DNA of 64,000 nt, from NCBI RefSeq assembly GCF_958979055.1, contig NC_084892.1:25864501-25928500 (forward strand), given 5' to 3'. The position numbers and the translations under genes were made by a program. Source of the DNA: Alnus glutinosa. Its lineage: Eukaryota; Streptophyta; Magnoliopsida; Fagales; Betulaceae. The notes beneath the pieces are model-generated. The model was given only the letters and a program-made list of their open reading frames with translations. It did no database searches and was not told the origin of the DNA. This document shows positions 1 through 11,108 of this stretch, piece after piece (the stretch's first letter is position 1; each line of letters opens with the position of its first letter).

Positions 1-1604
1 TATTTGTTCCCTGGGATCATGGGTTGTTTCTCCTCTTCTAATGAAAGAATTACACTCATGAAGTTTTAAACAAGCAAGATAGTAGCTTTGCTTTAATATT
101 TTGTGTGGGAATGAGCTGCTGAAATGTATGTGTGTTGATTAATAAAAATGAATGTGTGAAGTGAATTGTGTGTGATGTATGCTAGAATTCCCTGCATGAA
201 TGAGAATATTAAAGTATAAACTTAGTGAGTGAGTGTATATGGGTATATGGCTAATATGTGTGTGTAGAAAGGATTATTTTGGCTACAAGGTGTACATATA
301 TATATATATGGGTATGAGTGGGAGTCATATATCAATATACTAGTTGGAATTAATGGCTAATAAAAGAGGATGTCTTAATTTCATTATTCAATAATCTAAG
401 ATGGCATTCAATATCTTGATTAAGAAAACCAAAAACGGAAGTATTAGGACAACAGTTAAAATAATACTTTAAGGATAAGTATAGTAAACATATTTGTAGC
501 ATCTTTTCACTAATTTAGTATTACTAAATGATTGAAATTATGTAATTGTAGAGAAGGACTTTTGGAGCAGAAACTAGTAAGTATCTCTATACTTACTGAG
601 GACGAAACTGGTTGACTTTCCTATAATATTATGTTTACTGCTTTATTTACTTGTTTGCGCATGTGATTTTGCACATTTTATTATTTTTAATAACCTGTCT
701 AATAACAAGCTGTTGGATCAAGATCCACAGTGGGTACGCGAGGCTTCACATGAGTTCCAAGGTTCTCAGTGAATGAGGAGGTACCTGAAAAGATTAATAA
801 ATACAAAAACTAGTGTATCAAGGTCATTAGGGAAACCAAGGTTTCTAGGAGCCAAGGCTCCCAAAGGATATAATTAAAAGTTAAGTGAGGAAACCAAGGT
901 TTCAAATAACATGCTAACCGTGCCAAGGCCAACAGAGTAGTGGAAAAAGGCGAATACCTAAAACTCTACACTTAAAACTGTCATTGCTTTATGATTACAT
1001 TTATGTTCATCTTATGTCTATGATTCGCGGTCATAGATTATATTTTGTATATACATGTGATTATATGGCCATTGCATTATGTTGCATTAATTAAATAAAT
1101 CAGCATTCATATAATTATTGGAAACAGCGGACTCACTTTAGTATTCTATGTTGTTGTCTTCTCTCTGTACTGTGTAATGATTCAAGCTGTGAAGAAGAGG
1201 AATATTAGGACTATCCCGACTCATAGATGGCTCCTGATTCAGTTTTTGTAAGGCTGGACAGCCTCCCTTTTTGGGAACTACCATGTTGTAGTTCATTAAC
1301 TTTGTTTAAAGATAATATTTATGATTCTGCAGTTATGTAGTCATTAAACCTTAGATGTTTTGGCTTGTATGACTACTTATGCCCTGTGAGGCATGACTAC
1401 TACTACTTTATATAATTATGCTGACTTACTTATTATATCTATCTTGAGGTATTTCAGTAGAAGCTCTGAAGTGTTACTTAATTCCTAAGTTTGTATTATA
1501 TTTATATATATTCCGTTGCCAACATATAACTCTGATTAGTTAGTAACGTTACATGGAAATCGAAAAATTTTCACTTACGCTTTTTGTAAAAGCGGGGCGT
1601 TACA
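1..1604 (+). mobile_element. Gypsy-type LTR, right-hand part (fossil)
   Basis: The stretch ends at GCGGGGCGTTACA (1592-1604), the typical right end of plant chromovirus (Tekay/Del-like) LTRs, which begin TGTAACGCCCC and end GGGGCGTTACA. The left end lies outside the window, so whether this is a solo LTR or one of a pair is unknown. No coding region is visible. Family assignment rests on the end motif and overall look only. Confidence 0.5.
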
Positions 1605-2151
1605 TTTTCAATGTTTTACTACTTTTCAATTATTGAGATGATTTCTTGGATATCTATTGTGATTTCCGGATACATGTGATGATTTGAGAGAGTCTTATTT
1701 AATTGATTGCTTAGATTTTTCATTTATCAAAACATTGGATATTCATTGTGTTTCGTTCCACGGATACATTGGATGATTTGGTTTAAACCGGATATCTTTT
1801 GTGATTTGTGCAAAGATCGGATTCATTGAATGATTTAATTAATTTTTGAAGCATAATAGAACATACATAGGATTTGTACGGTGATAATTTCGGATATATA
1901 TTGACGAACATGAGAATATGTTGTTGAGATTTGGTAAGTGTGGATTCTAAAACCTTAGTACATTTTCTTTTGTTTTATTTTATTTTTCTTTTATTCACAA
2001 AACACCAAAATTCGGAACTAGGATAAAATAGAATTAGTTTAAATAGAAATTAATTTTTGCAACACAATTCCCTATGAATACGATCTTGCACTTGCACATA
2101 CACTATATTGCAAACTATTTGTGTGCTTGCGAGTATTAAAATTTGCACATC
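1605..2151 (+). other. AT-rich stretch ending in an LTR-like tail
   Basis: No gene is seen. Bases 2055-2150 closely resemble the end of the solo LTR found on the other strand near 19.6 kb: both have a 'cttgcac(t/a)tgcacaca' block, then 'actatattgcaaac', then 'gcttgcgagta'. This looks like the end of a related LTR abutting the CACTA remnant. The rest is unassigned. Confidence 0.35.
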
Positions 2152-3452
2152 ATTGGGTCCCGACCAGCCACCCCCTGATAGCCACCAAGATATGCCTCCA
2201 GACGACAGCCAGCAGCTGCCCCCGACAGGGGATGTGCAGATGACCCTGCCACCCATCGCCTACAACTAGACCAGGTTCAGTTGATGGGTAAGTGCATATT
2301 TATACATCATTAAATCCCTAAATATATATGAAATTAATATGAAGTTTGAAATAATATACATCTATCTAAGTTTATCTTTATTTATTTTTTATTACGTTAA
2401 CTTAAGTATTTTATTTTATTTGCTTAGGGTATAATCTAGATGGGAGCATCTACTATGAGGTGATCAGGGACCCTGAGAGGACTTGGGTGCTCCCCAGGGG
2501 AAAGAAGATTGTACTGCAATACAATGCAGTGACACAACCCGTTGGACGAGCCTGTAATCGATTTAGGCGTAGTACAGGGAATCTTGTAAGGAGCGGCTCC
2601 TACGTGCATATGCAGGACGAATGGCTGAGGGTAGATAAGCAGTTAAAGAAGGCTATGCGGCAGGCATTGATGGTATATACATGTGATATAGATGTTTCAA
2701 TACACATCCGTATTTTGAATAATTTGTGTTGTTTTTTTTTTAAAAAAAAAAAAAACTTAGGGTTATGTTTTTGTTGAACTTATAAACTTAATGTTTAAAT
2801 TGCATGTGTAGGAGGAGTTTTATCTCCCGATATCTGTAGATGAACAAAGGGCACAGTACAAAGCGTTCCAAGATATGGGACATAAGCACCGTTTGTGGAA
2901 GCATTCTTTTAAAATACAACTACAGATTCGAGACGGTGACACGCTTAAGACTATACGTGCAAGAGTGCCTGCCAAAGTTTTTGAGAAGTATGGCAGAGCA
3001 GATGTGGAGCATCTGTTGAAAGAATGGTGTACCGAGCAAAAAAAGGTACGTAGGTCTTTGATTGTATTATTATTATGTGTATTTTCAATAACTGTTCAAT
3101 AAAATTTTATGTCTCATTTTAGTGTGTCAATATATGAATAAATATTATGAAATATATGTTCACTGTGTAGGAGGCCTGTGAATGGATGAAGCGAATGCGA
3201 GAGCAGACCAACCTCCCCCATTGCTTGGGATCAAAGAGCCATGCCAGGTTTAATCACGACGAGGTATAGACATATATATGTAGATGTTAATATATCTGTA
3301 TATAATTGTTTTTAAAAAATAATGTTCTTGTTTTTTATTTATTTTGTAAAATTTTCCATCTTCATTTTTCATTTGGATGTCGACAGGCAACAACTTCTGG
3401 CACTCCACCCACTCGCGCGGAATCATTCGTCAAGACGCGCACAAGGCAGGAC
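2152..3452 (+). mobile_element. CACTA (En/Spm) transposon gene remnant, Transposase_24-like
   Basis: Coding blocks separated by introns resemble the plant Ptta/En/Spm transposase-associated family (Transposase_24). A Pro/Asp-rich block at about 2152-2287 is followed by a GTAAGT donor. A block at about 2427-2675 contains [20 protein letters not shown] and [12 protein letters not shown] third at about 2812-3042 contains [13 protein letters not shown] and [15 protein letters not shown] fourth at about 3170-3262 contains [13 protein letters not shown], and a last at about 3387-3452 contains GTPPTRAESFVKTRTRQDGS. The order matches the family. The gene stops abruptly where the LTR element at 3453 begins, and no CACTA terminal repeats are seen, so it is a fragment. 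An in-frame stop lies near the end of the first block. Family assignment comes from recognising the motifs, not from a search. Confidence 0.72.
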
Positions 3453-4199
3453 GGTAGTCATAAGCCGTCCAGACAAACAACTGTACGACCGAAATTCCGA
3501 AAATTTCGCTAAAGATATTTCCTGTTTGAGAGCCACGTCCAGACGGTGAGGCACTGACGTCTGGACAGTCGTACGTCCGCTACAAGTAATTTCCATATAA
3601 AGGCTTCGAGCGTCCGAACCGAGGGGACGATCGTCCGGACGGCTGATCTGATGCACGCAATTTCCTTATCTGATGCACACGCATCCAGACCAAGCTGACT
3701 GGCATCCAGACGGTTGGATTTGAATTACGATACTTGTCTTATGGATGAGCACGTCCAGACGGGATACCACGTCGTCCGGACGGTTGCAGCAATCTTTCCA
3801 TATCTGTGTTTGGAAAGAAATCATGAAGCTTGATCGAACTCTAAGAGTCATCCATACGGGCTGCTGAAACATCCGGACGAATGCAAGCTAGAGCAGTTCG
3901 AAGCTTCTCGACACAGAGGAAGGTCCGGACGGAAATCCACGTCGTCCGGACGGATGATGCTTTCGTCTGATGTGCGTCCGAACGGTATGTCACGTCGTCC
4001 GGACGGATGGAGTTTTGGACAGCTGGGCGTCCGGACGGGAAGACACGTCGTCCGAACAGCTGGCAGGGAACCAAATTTTCTGACTTGCAATCTGTGCAGA
4101 ATCTTCTGGAACACTTCTAAATAGCGGAATCCCTGATAAAAATAATCTTTACAAAGAAGTGTTTTTGTCCAACAGAATGTGGCCAATAACAAACTAACA
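3453..4199 (-). repeat. 3' LTR of copy 1, partial, with CGTCCGGACG array
   Basis: The right end (4199) reads TGTTAG on the minus strand, matching the start of the other LTRs of this family at 11108, 23168, 38052 and 58793. The body carries many copies of CGTCCGGACG and one-base variants. Only part of the LTR is present. Confidence 0.8.
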
Positions 4200-4541
4200 A
4201 ACTCCTCCGAACAAAAACACTTGATCGGTTAAAAATACATTCCCGGTCCAAAAATAAAAATTACTCCCCATTTTTATCACAAAGGGACAAAGGGTAAAAC
4301 AGAGTAATCAAAACAACCAAACCAAAAATTACTACCCTAACGGTCTGAGAAGGACCAGGGTAAACAGAGTAATATAATCCAGGAGTTTAACAAAAATAGC
4401 AAAATATAACACAAATGTCTCAAAAACTGAAAAGATAGCTACAAAACAAAAAAGAACTCAAGCATCCTCGGCCATTGGCGCATCATCCTTGTCATCACTG
4501 CTGGACGGGTGGTGGAACTTGAGGCACTCCCAGAGATCTAG

Positions 4542-5576
4542 CTAGTTTTGCTCTACCCAGAGGTTAATGGAGTGAACCTCCTGCTGCGTGGTAGAGATGG
4601 ACTGCTGCATGGATGACATAGACAGCTGCATGGAACTCATGCCTCCCTGGATAGCTGCCAGAGCCTCCATAATCTGAGAGTAGCTGACATCCAGCTGTGG
4701 TGGCGGTGCAGTCTGGGAAGAGGAAGCCACACTCAGTATGCTGACAGGAATAGGAGGAGGCGGGGGCATATCGTCATCCGGATCATCTCTCCGTAGCTGA
4801 GCATTGGACTTTATCGACGTCTGCTTCCTGAGTGGATCCTGAATTTTCATCTTTGGTTCGCTTGCAATACTGATACCTGACTGTAGAATAATCTGAGTGA
4901 GCAGGCAGTCGAAAGGTAGACCGGTATTGCTCTCATCACGGGCCTCCAAAATAACGCCCAAAATATACTTACATAGGCAGAAAGGCAAGCGAAGATGAAT
5001 GGCATAGACAAACTGAGCCCTCTTCAAAATCAGGTCACTGCGCCTGACGACTGACCATAGGTTATGCTGAACAATCTTGGCCAACATACGATGAGAGGCA
5101 GATAAGGCACCAATCCTGATGGTGGTGGCGTGCTCCTCTCCCTGTGGAACTGCGTGGAAGAACTCTCGAAGATCTTCCATAGAAGGAGGCAGGACCACCT
5201 CATTGTAAGGGCTAGCAGATATCTGGAGAACAGGAACTCCAATGACCTGGTTGATGATCTGGGGATTAACAAAGATAATATGCCCAAGAACAGTGGACTG
5301 AAGCATTAACCCGCGGTCATCGTCCTGCACCACCTCGAGATTGGCATAGAAAAGTCTAACCAGCCTGGTGTACACCACACAAGCGCAGCTGTGAAGATAC
5401 CCCCAATGATAGGTCTAGATAGTGTCATGAATACTATCCAGAGGAGCCACCATAATATCAGATTGGACCACATTCCGCTCAGCAATGACTGGGAGGTCCA
5501 TAATTTTGGCTCTGAGGGCTGCTCTATCTCCCTCTGTCCTCTGGCGAACTCTGCGCTGTGGATTGCCTGCAGACAT
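4542..5576 (-). pseudogene. Accessory ORF of LTR element copy 1, Transposase_32-like
   Basis: This is a fossil reading region of about 340 codons between the spacer and the 3' LTR. Its middle part (for example LVRLFYANLEVVQDDDRG, PQIINQVIGVPVL and YAIHLRLPFCLCKYILGV) resembles the 'putative plant transposon protein' domain (Transposase_32-like) often predicted in plant genomes. The C-terminal part has a Pro-rich stretch followed by a Met/Gln/Ser-rich region (MSSMQLSMSSMQQS) that may form a coiled coil. It shows about one break. Its biochemical role is unknown. It lies on the same strand as gag, behind its own upstream array of the LTR motif. Family placement is from memory of similar proteins and needs a profile search. 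Confidence 0.6.
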
Positions 5577-5984
5577 GATTTTGCAAAAGAAACTAACAAG
5601 ATTTGCCAAGAAAATAATCCAAAAGTATTCTTGTTAAGGCAAAAAATTGGGCATTATAACGGCAGTAAAATGGACTTTGCTCAAAGTACAAACAGAAAAT
5701 ATCACACTAAAGTCCCTAATAATATCACCACAAATAATACCAACACATCAGATATCACACATATGCATCAATAACATTCCTAAAGAAATCAATATTCTAA
5801 CAGTTTAAAATAAACTGAAGAGAAATAGACTAGAAAAATACCTGGAATGTGAGAGTAATGCACAAAAAGACAAAAGGGCGAGAAAATGCCAAAAACTCGC
5901 AAGAAATCACTCACTAGAGGCCAAAGGAAGACTTTTTGGTGGGATAGGGTGAAAATGCGGCGACCAGGGTATATATAGAGCCTG

Positions 5985-6190
5985 TGGGGTCCCCGTCCGG
6001 GCGGATCATTAATGCCGTCCGGACGCGAGCTGCCTTGGAAAGATGCGGACATGTCGTGCGCGTCCGGACGTCTAACCTGACCGTTCGGCCGTCTAAGCCA
6101 CGCGCGTCCGGACGTACAGGAGTACCGTCCGGCCGTCTGATCTACACCCGTCCGGACGCCATAAGAGACTGTCCGGACACTTCACACTGA
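5985..6190 (-). repeat. CGTCCGGACG motif array upstream of the accessory ORF (copy 1)
   Basis: Eight copies of CGTCCGGACG or close variants occur in about 200 bp, some 400-600 bp upstream of the accessory ORF start. The surrounding sequence also has a TATATATAG-like stretch (about 5971-5979) between the array and the ORF, so the array sits where a promoter-proximal regulatory region would be. Eight copies are also found at the equivalent place in copy 2. Confidence 0.7.
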
Positions 6191-6857
6191 AAAAGTAGAA
6201 AAATGAAGAAAATTTTGCAAAAATTAATTTTTTTCAAGTCAGTTTCAGAACACGCATATATAATCAACTGAGAACACAATCAGAGAGCGTCTCAAAACTA
6301 AGCAGAGAAATAAAAAAGAGTTGAGAGTTCAATCAGCACAAATATTTTCCTGTACATAGACAATTTACATAGACAACTCAACTCATGCAATGCGTGTGTG
6401 TGTGAAGACTTAACCCTCAAGGTATGACTTTCAATGAAATGACAAATAGCAACCAAATTTTCTGGACAAGAGAGAAAATCAGTGAAAGATGAGTCAAAAG
6501 TCAAACCTTATAACTTACTAGGGCCTAGCCACCCTCATCTGATACACTCCCCCTATGATGCAGCATATTAATTGTTTTACTTGTACCATGAAGGACAAGG
6601 TAAATTTTACTTGTACATATAGGGCAATGCATATTGTAAATTCAGCACATAAGCAATGAATATACAATTAAAGAGCAAAAATCATATGTTTTACTGTATG
6701 ATTCTTATGGTGCTGCAACCTAGAGAGAATGCCAGAGTTTTTAGGTTCTAGGTTCAACTAGCATATGGTCAATTTGGCCATCTTATCAAAAACCTCTTCT
6801 TTTATTCAAAATTTGTAGAGACAAAAAGTCAGAGAATGAAAGATGTACCTTTAGGGG

Positions 6858-7451
6858 TGTGACGTCCCACATTGCCTGGGAATGAGGATGTGCTTATATG
6901 TATAAATGCACCCTATATGACACAACGCGTTTTAAAGCCGTGATGGTCATGAACCTATCAAAACTTCGCAGTTAAGCGTGCTTCTGCGAGAGCAATCCCA
7001 GGATGGGTGACCTCCTGGGAAGTCTGGTATGGGGAGCCAAAAGCGGACAGTATTGTGTCATTGGGGGGTGGGTCGTTACAAATGGTATCAGAGCCATTGC
7101 CCAGCCTGAGATAGTGGGAGCGTGCACAAGCCTAAGAGGGTTGCCGGTGGGCACTCGCTGGGATGCCAAGAATGGGGTGATACTATGAGGGTCGCCAGCG
7201 AGGACGCTGGGTCCCAAGGGGGGGTGATTGTGACGTCCCACATCGCCTGGGAATGAGGATGTGCTTATATGTATAAATGCACCCTATATGACACAACGCG
7301 TTTTAAAGCCGTGATGGTCATGAACCTATCAGAACTTCGCAGTTAAGCGTGCTTCTGCGAGAGCAATCCTAGGATGGGTGACCTCCTGGGAAGTCTGGTA
7401 TGGGGAGCCAAAAGCGGACAGTATTGTGTCATTGGGGGGTGGGTCGTTACA
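6858..7451 (+). mobile_element. Cassandra TRIM element, complete
   Basis: Two 223-bp direct repeats (6858-7080 and 7229-7451) flank 148 bp of internal sequence. Each repeat starts TGTGACG and ends GTTACA. A TGGTATCAGAGCC primer site follows the left repeat and a purine-rich AAGGGGGGGTGAT precedes the right one. The 5-bp target duplication AGGGG lies at 6853-6857 and 7452-7456. Each repeat contains the 3' half of 5S rRNA, the hallmark of Cassandra. The repeats differ at about three sites, so it is fairly young. It looks whole and codes for no protein. It is inserted in LTR element copy 1; the empty site survives in copy 2 near 18168. Confidence 0.93.
6950..7025 (+). other. 5S rRNA-derived segment in the left Cassandra LTR
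   Basis: The sequence carries AACTTCGCAGTTAAGCGTGC and GGATGGGTGACCTCCTGGGA, corresponding to the 5S rRNA internal promoter (box A, intermediate element, box C). The 5' half of 5S rRNA is not recognisable and the segment runs on into LTR sequence, so this is not a functional 5S gene. A second copy lies in the right LTR (about 7321-7396). Confidence 0.88.
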
Positions 7452-7456
7452 AGGGG

Positions 7457-7899
7457 AGTCTTGGATAGTGTACATTTTCATTGCATGAAGACAGAAGCTA
7501 TCCAACTTTTGTATATACAGGAAGACACTTGGCAGATATAGTCATAAACTCTCAATCTTATCTAAGCAAAGTAGATTAATGCATAAAGAATTGAGATATC
7601 AGTTGAAAACACATGCAATATCTGATATGCCAAGAAAAATAAAAAGTCCTGCAAATTCTCCCCAAATTTTTTTTTTTTTAATAAAAAAATGCATTATGGA
7701 AATAACATTATATGTAAGGCAAGATCAAACCTGTGAAAGCTCGATAATGCCATTACAGAAAAACAGTTGCTCGACCTGCTTTTTCTGTCTTCCCCAAATA
7801 ATTCCTGCAATATTCTCTCAAGAGAAATAGAGGACAAAACACAAAAGGTCCCTAGATGCACAAAAGATAATCAAGTAAAGATCAAGCAATCAAACCTGA
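7457..7899 (-). other. Spacer of LTR element copy 1, no pol recognised
   Basis: Noncoding-looking sequence between gag and the accessory region, matching 18168-18619 of copy 2. No protease, integrase or reverse transcriptase motif is visible on either strand. Together with 6200-6857 it makes up the interval where pol would be expected. Confidence 0.55.
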
Positions 7900-9819
7900 T
7901 GCCTTAGGATTAGAGACTGAATCCTAGGCATAAACACCAGCTCCTACTAGGTGCATCCGTTCCCCCTCATGGGGTGACTATCCTTCTTTTTCTTGACCCA
8001 AGCCTGCCTTCATGTGGGTGGTTGCTGGCAGTACTTCATTTGCTGACCCATCCACTCCATCATGCTCTGTATCTAGATAGGCGGCTCACTATGGTATTGA
8101 TCCTCTTCCACCTTCTGCAGCCTTCTAAATTGCCTGGATTTAGTCTTTGAGGTGCCACTATGATTGGCTGGTACAAATCGCTGCTGAGGCCGCTGATACT
8201 GAGATGCCTGGGGCCTAGGTGCATGAGACCAAGGAGCTTGATGCCTTGGTGCTTGCCTCTATGGAGCTTGGTAAGGTGCCTGATACCTCGGAGTCTGATG
8301 CTGGGTCTGAGGTCTGGTGCCATGATTAGCTTGTCTGGGCACTTCTTTCTTGGCCTTTGCCTTTTGTGCTTTAAGGAGAGAGCACTGGGGTCTGACATCA
8401 TATAGGAGATCTTCTGATGGAATGAGGCTTCTGAGTGCCTGGAACATCATCATCAATCTTGTCCTTCCCTTTATCTTCAGTAATGGGGGGAGGCTCTGGG
8501 ACTGCAGGTTTGACAAATACAGTCTTGGAAGTAGAAGGAGTGTTAGTGGGAGGAGCTACATACCCGAGACCAGTCTTGTCAGTTGGGCTCTTCTGAATGG
8601 ACAGCTTGCGAGTCAGCTTTTCATCAGTGACTCTTTCTAATTGGAGCTGCGTCTCTAGTAGCTTTTCCTCGAGCTCTTGAATTCTGAGCAGCGATGAACT
8701 CCTCTCAGTCTGCAAGCTGTTCAGATCATGAAGGTCCTGCTTACGTCCTTCCCTCAGCTTTTCGTACTCTACATAGAGAGTTTTGTATGCCTCCTTGAGT
8801 TCTTCCCCATTATCACTATGCTCCGAGTAATAAGAGTCCTCTTCTTCAACAAGAGGAGCCACAAAAGCTAGAAATTTTTCAGACTTAGGAGCTTCTTCTT
8901 CTGACTCATCACTGAGAGTCACACTGTTAGCCTTCCCCTTACCCTTCTTGAGGTTCCCACAATCAGCCCGTATGTGCCCAAATCTTGAGCATTCAAAACA
9001 TCTTGGACCTCTAGGATCCTTCTTTTCTTCTTCCTCAGGTTCGGCTTCTCTGGGAGCTTTCTTCATCTTTTCAGAAAACTTCTTTTTGAATCAGTCGTCT
9101 CTCATTAGTCTTCTGAAATTTTTGGCTAAAATAGCCACAACTTTTTCTTCCTCCTCAAAGTCATCTTCAGATGAAGCTTCTACCTTCTTCTTGGAAGCCT
9201 TCAAGGCAATGGTATTTAATTTCTTGACCAGAGGCAAGGACAGTTTATAAGTTTGAAGTGATCCCACCAACTCTTCAATCTTCATTTCTTCTAGATCTTT
9301 ACTTTCTTCAATTGTAGTTATCTTGATCCTGAAACGCTCAGGTAAAGATCTTGGAATCTTTCGGATGAGTTTTACATCCGAGACAGGCTTCCCAAGACTC
9401 ACTTTGGAGTTTCTCAGGTCACTCTTCTTGGAGTAAAACTCTCCAAATATCTCTTCTTCCAACATCTTAATTTCTTCAAATTTGGAAATCAACATTTGAA
9501 GTTTAATAGATTTTACAAGTTTGGTGCCTTCATATGTTGTTTCCAGGATTTGCCACGCTTCTTGGGCAGATTCACAGTTTGACATTCTTACAAATTCAGA
9601 CGGTGAAAGTGCTTGACATAGAGCATGGAGGGCGTTGTCATTGGAAAGTTGAGCGTTTTTCTATGGGACTAGTTCAAACGTTGCATCCGCTGGTTTAGTC
9701 TAACCAGTTTCAACAATACTCCAACAATCAATAGATTTTAAAAAGAATCTCATACGAGCTTTTCAATAACCATAGTTCGAGCCGTAAAAGGCAGGAACAG
9801 AACTAAGAGTTTGAGACAT
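7900..9819 (-). pseudogene. gag region of LTR element copy 1
   Basis: The reading begins at 9819 with a start that matches copy 2 (MSQT...). It has a UBN2/DUF4219-type Copia gag part (ESAQEAWQILETTYEGTKLV), an acidic linker, a CCHC zinc knuckle (CFECSRFGHIRADC), a long predicted coiled coil (EELKEAYKTLYVEYEKLREG and following) and a second region resembling a C-terminal knuckle. Gag would form the particle that packages element RNA. The region is broken in several places. Confidence 0.8.
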
Positions 9820-9892
9820 ATCAAAATTTAGAAGTCAGAAATAACACTCAAGAAATAAATTTCAACAGAGTGTACCATGCTCTGATACCAAT

Positions 9893-11108
9893 TGAAAAAT
9901 GAAATTGACTTCTAATGTAAAGCAAGTGTGTGCACAAAGTGTTAACAAAAATTAACAATGCGGAAAATAAACAACACAAGGATTTTTATTAACGAAGTGA
10001 AAACTCAAGATGAGAAAAACCACTCGGGGGCAGCCAAACCCAGGATATCCACTATTCAGAAGACAAGACTAGATACAAAGTAGTAACACTCACATACCCC
10101 TGATGCAGTGGTCGTACCATGCTCTCTAATGTGTAACCCATCACGAACGCCTCCCAACTAGGTCTCCTACCTGAAAGGGTCTTCAATGGAATCATTTACC
10201 TTAGGGCCGACCCCTAAGATAGACTTCAATTTAAGCGCAGCAACAGCACACACAGCAACGGCTTCAGAGAGATCAACTCAGCTCAATAACCTCACAAAAT
10301 AACTCTCTAAGCACTAGTGGAATTCTCAAGCACAGGGGCCTCTATTTATAGGCTAAGGGCTCAAATGAGCGTCTGGCTTGATAAAGCTGGGTGCCGCCCG
10401 GATAGTGGTCATAGGCCGTCCAGACAGACAACTGTACGACCGAAATTCTGAAAATTTCTCTGAAGATCTTTCCTGTTTGAGAGCCGCGTCCAAACAGTGA
10501 GGCACTGGCGTCCGGACGGTCGCACGTCCGTTGCAAGTAATTTCCATATAAAGGCTTTGCGCGTCCGGACCGGGGGAACGATCGTCTGGACGGCTGATCT
10601 GATGCACGTAATTTCCATATTTGATGCACGCGCGTCCGGACCAAGCTGACTGGCATCCAGACGGTAGGATTTGAATTGCGATACTTGCCTTATGGATGAG
10701 CGCGACCGGACGGTTGCAGCAATCTTTCCATATCTATGTTTGGAAAGAAATTATGAAGCTTGATTGAACATTGAGAGTCGTCAAAACGGGCTGCTGAAAC
10801 GTCCGGACAGATGCAAGCTGGAGCAGTTCGAAGCTTCTCGACACAGAGGAAGGTCGGGACGAAAATCCAAGTCGTCCGGACGAATGATGCTTTAGTCTGA
10901 TGTGCGTCCGGACGGATGGAGTTTTGGCCAGCTGAGAGTCCGAACGGGAAGACACATCGTCCAGATGGCTGGCAGGGAACCGAATTTTCTGACTTGTAAT
11001 CTATGCAGAATCTTCTGGAACACTTCTGAATAGCAGAATCCCTAATAAAAAGCATCTTTACAAAGAAGTGTTTTTGTCCAATAGAATGTGGCCAATAATA
11101 AACTAACA
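9893..11108 (-). repeat. 5' LTR of copy 1
   Basis: On the minus strand it starts TGTTAG (11108) and ends TTTTTCA (9893), followed two bases on by the TGGTATCAGAGC primer site. It carries the CGTCCGGACG array between about 10390 and 10980, and a TATAAATAG-type TATA box (about 10342-10350, minus) downstream of the array. Length is 1216 bp. Confidence 0.85.

Larger units (their letters stand above)
3453..11108 (-). mobile_element. LTR element copy 1 (Copia-type, gag plus extra ORF, no pol seen)
   Basis: Read on the minus strand, the order is: 5' LTR (11108-9893), a TGGTATCAGAGC primer site matching initiator-Met tRNA (just left of 9893), gag (9819 to about 7900), a spacer of about 1.1 kb after discounting a nested Cassandra element, a CGTCCGGACG motif array (about 6190-5985), an extra Transposase_32-like ORF (5576-4542), a purine-rich GGAGGAG, and a partial 3' LTR (4199-3453). 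No protease, integrase, reverse transcriptase or RNase H is recognisable. By eye the two LTRs differ by roughly 7-8 percent over the shared right-hand part, so the insertion is old. The element is broken. Its left end abuts a CACTA gene and its right end abuts an old Copia fossil, with no visible target-site duplication. Confidence 0.78.

Noticed and set aside
6950-7025. A functional 5S rRNA gene
   Set aside because: Only the 3' half of 5S rRNA is present and it lies inside both LTRs of a Cassandra TRIM.
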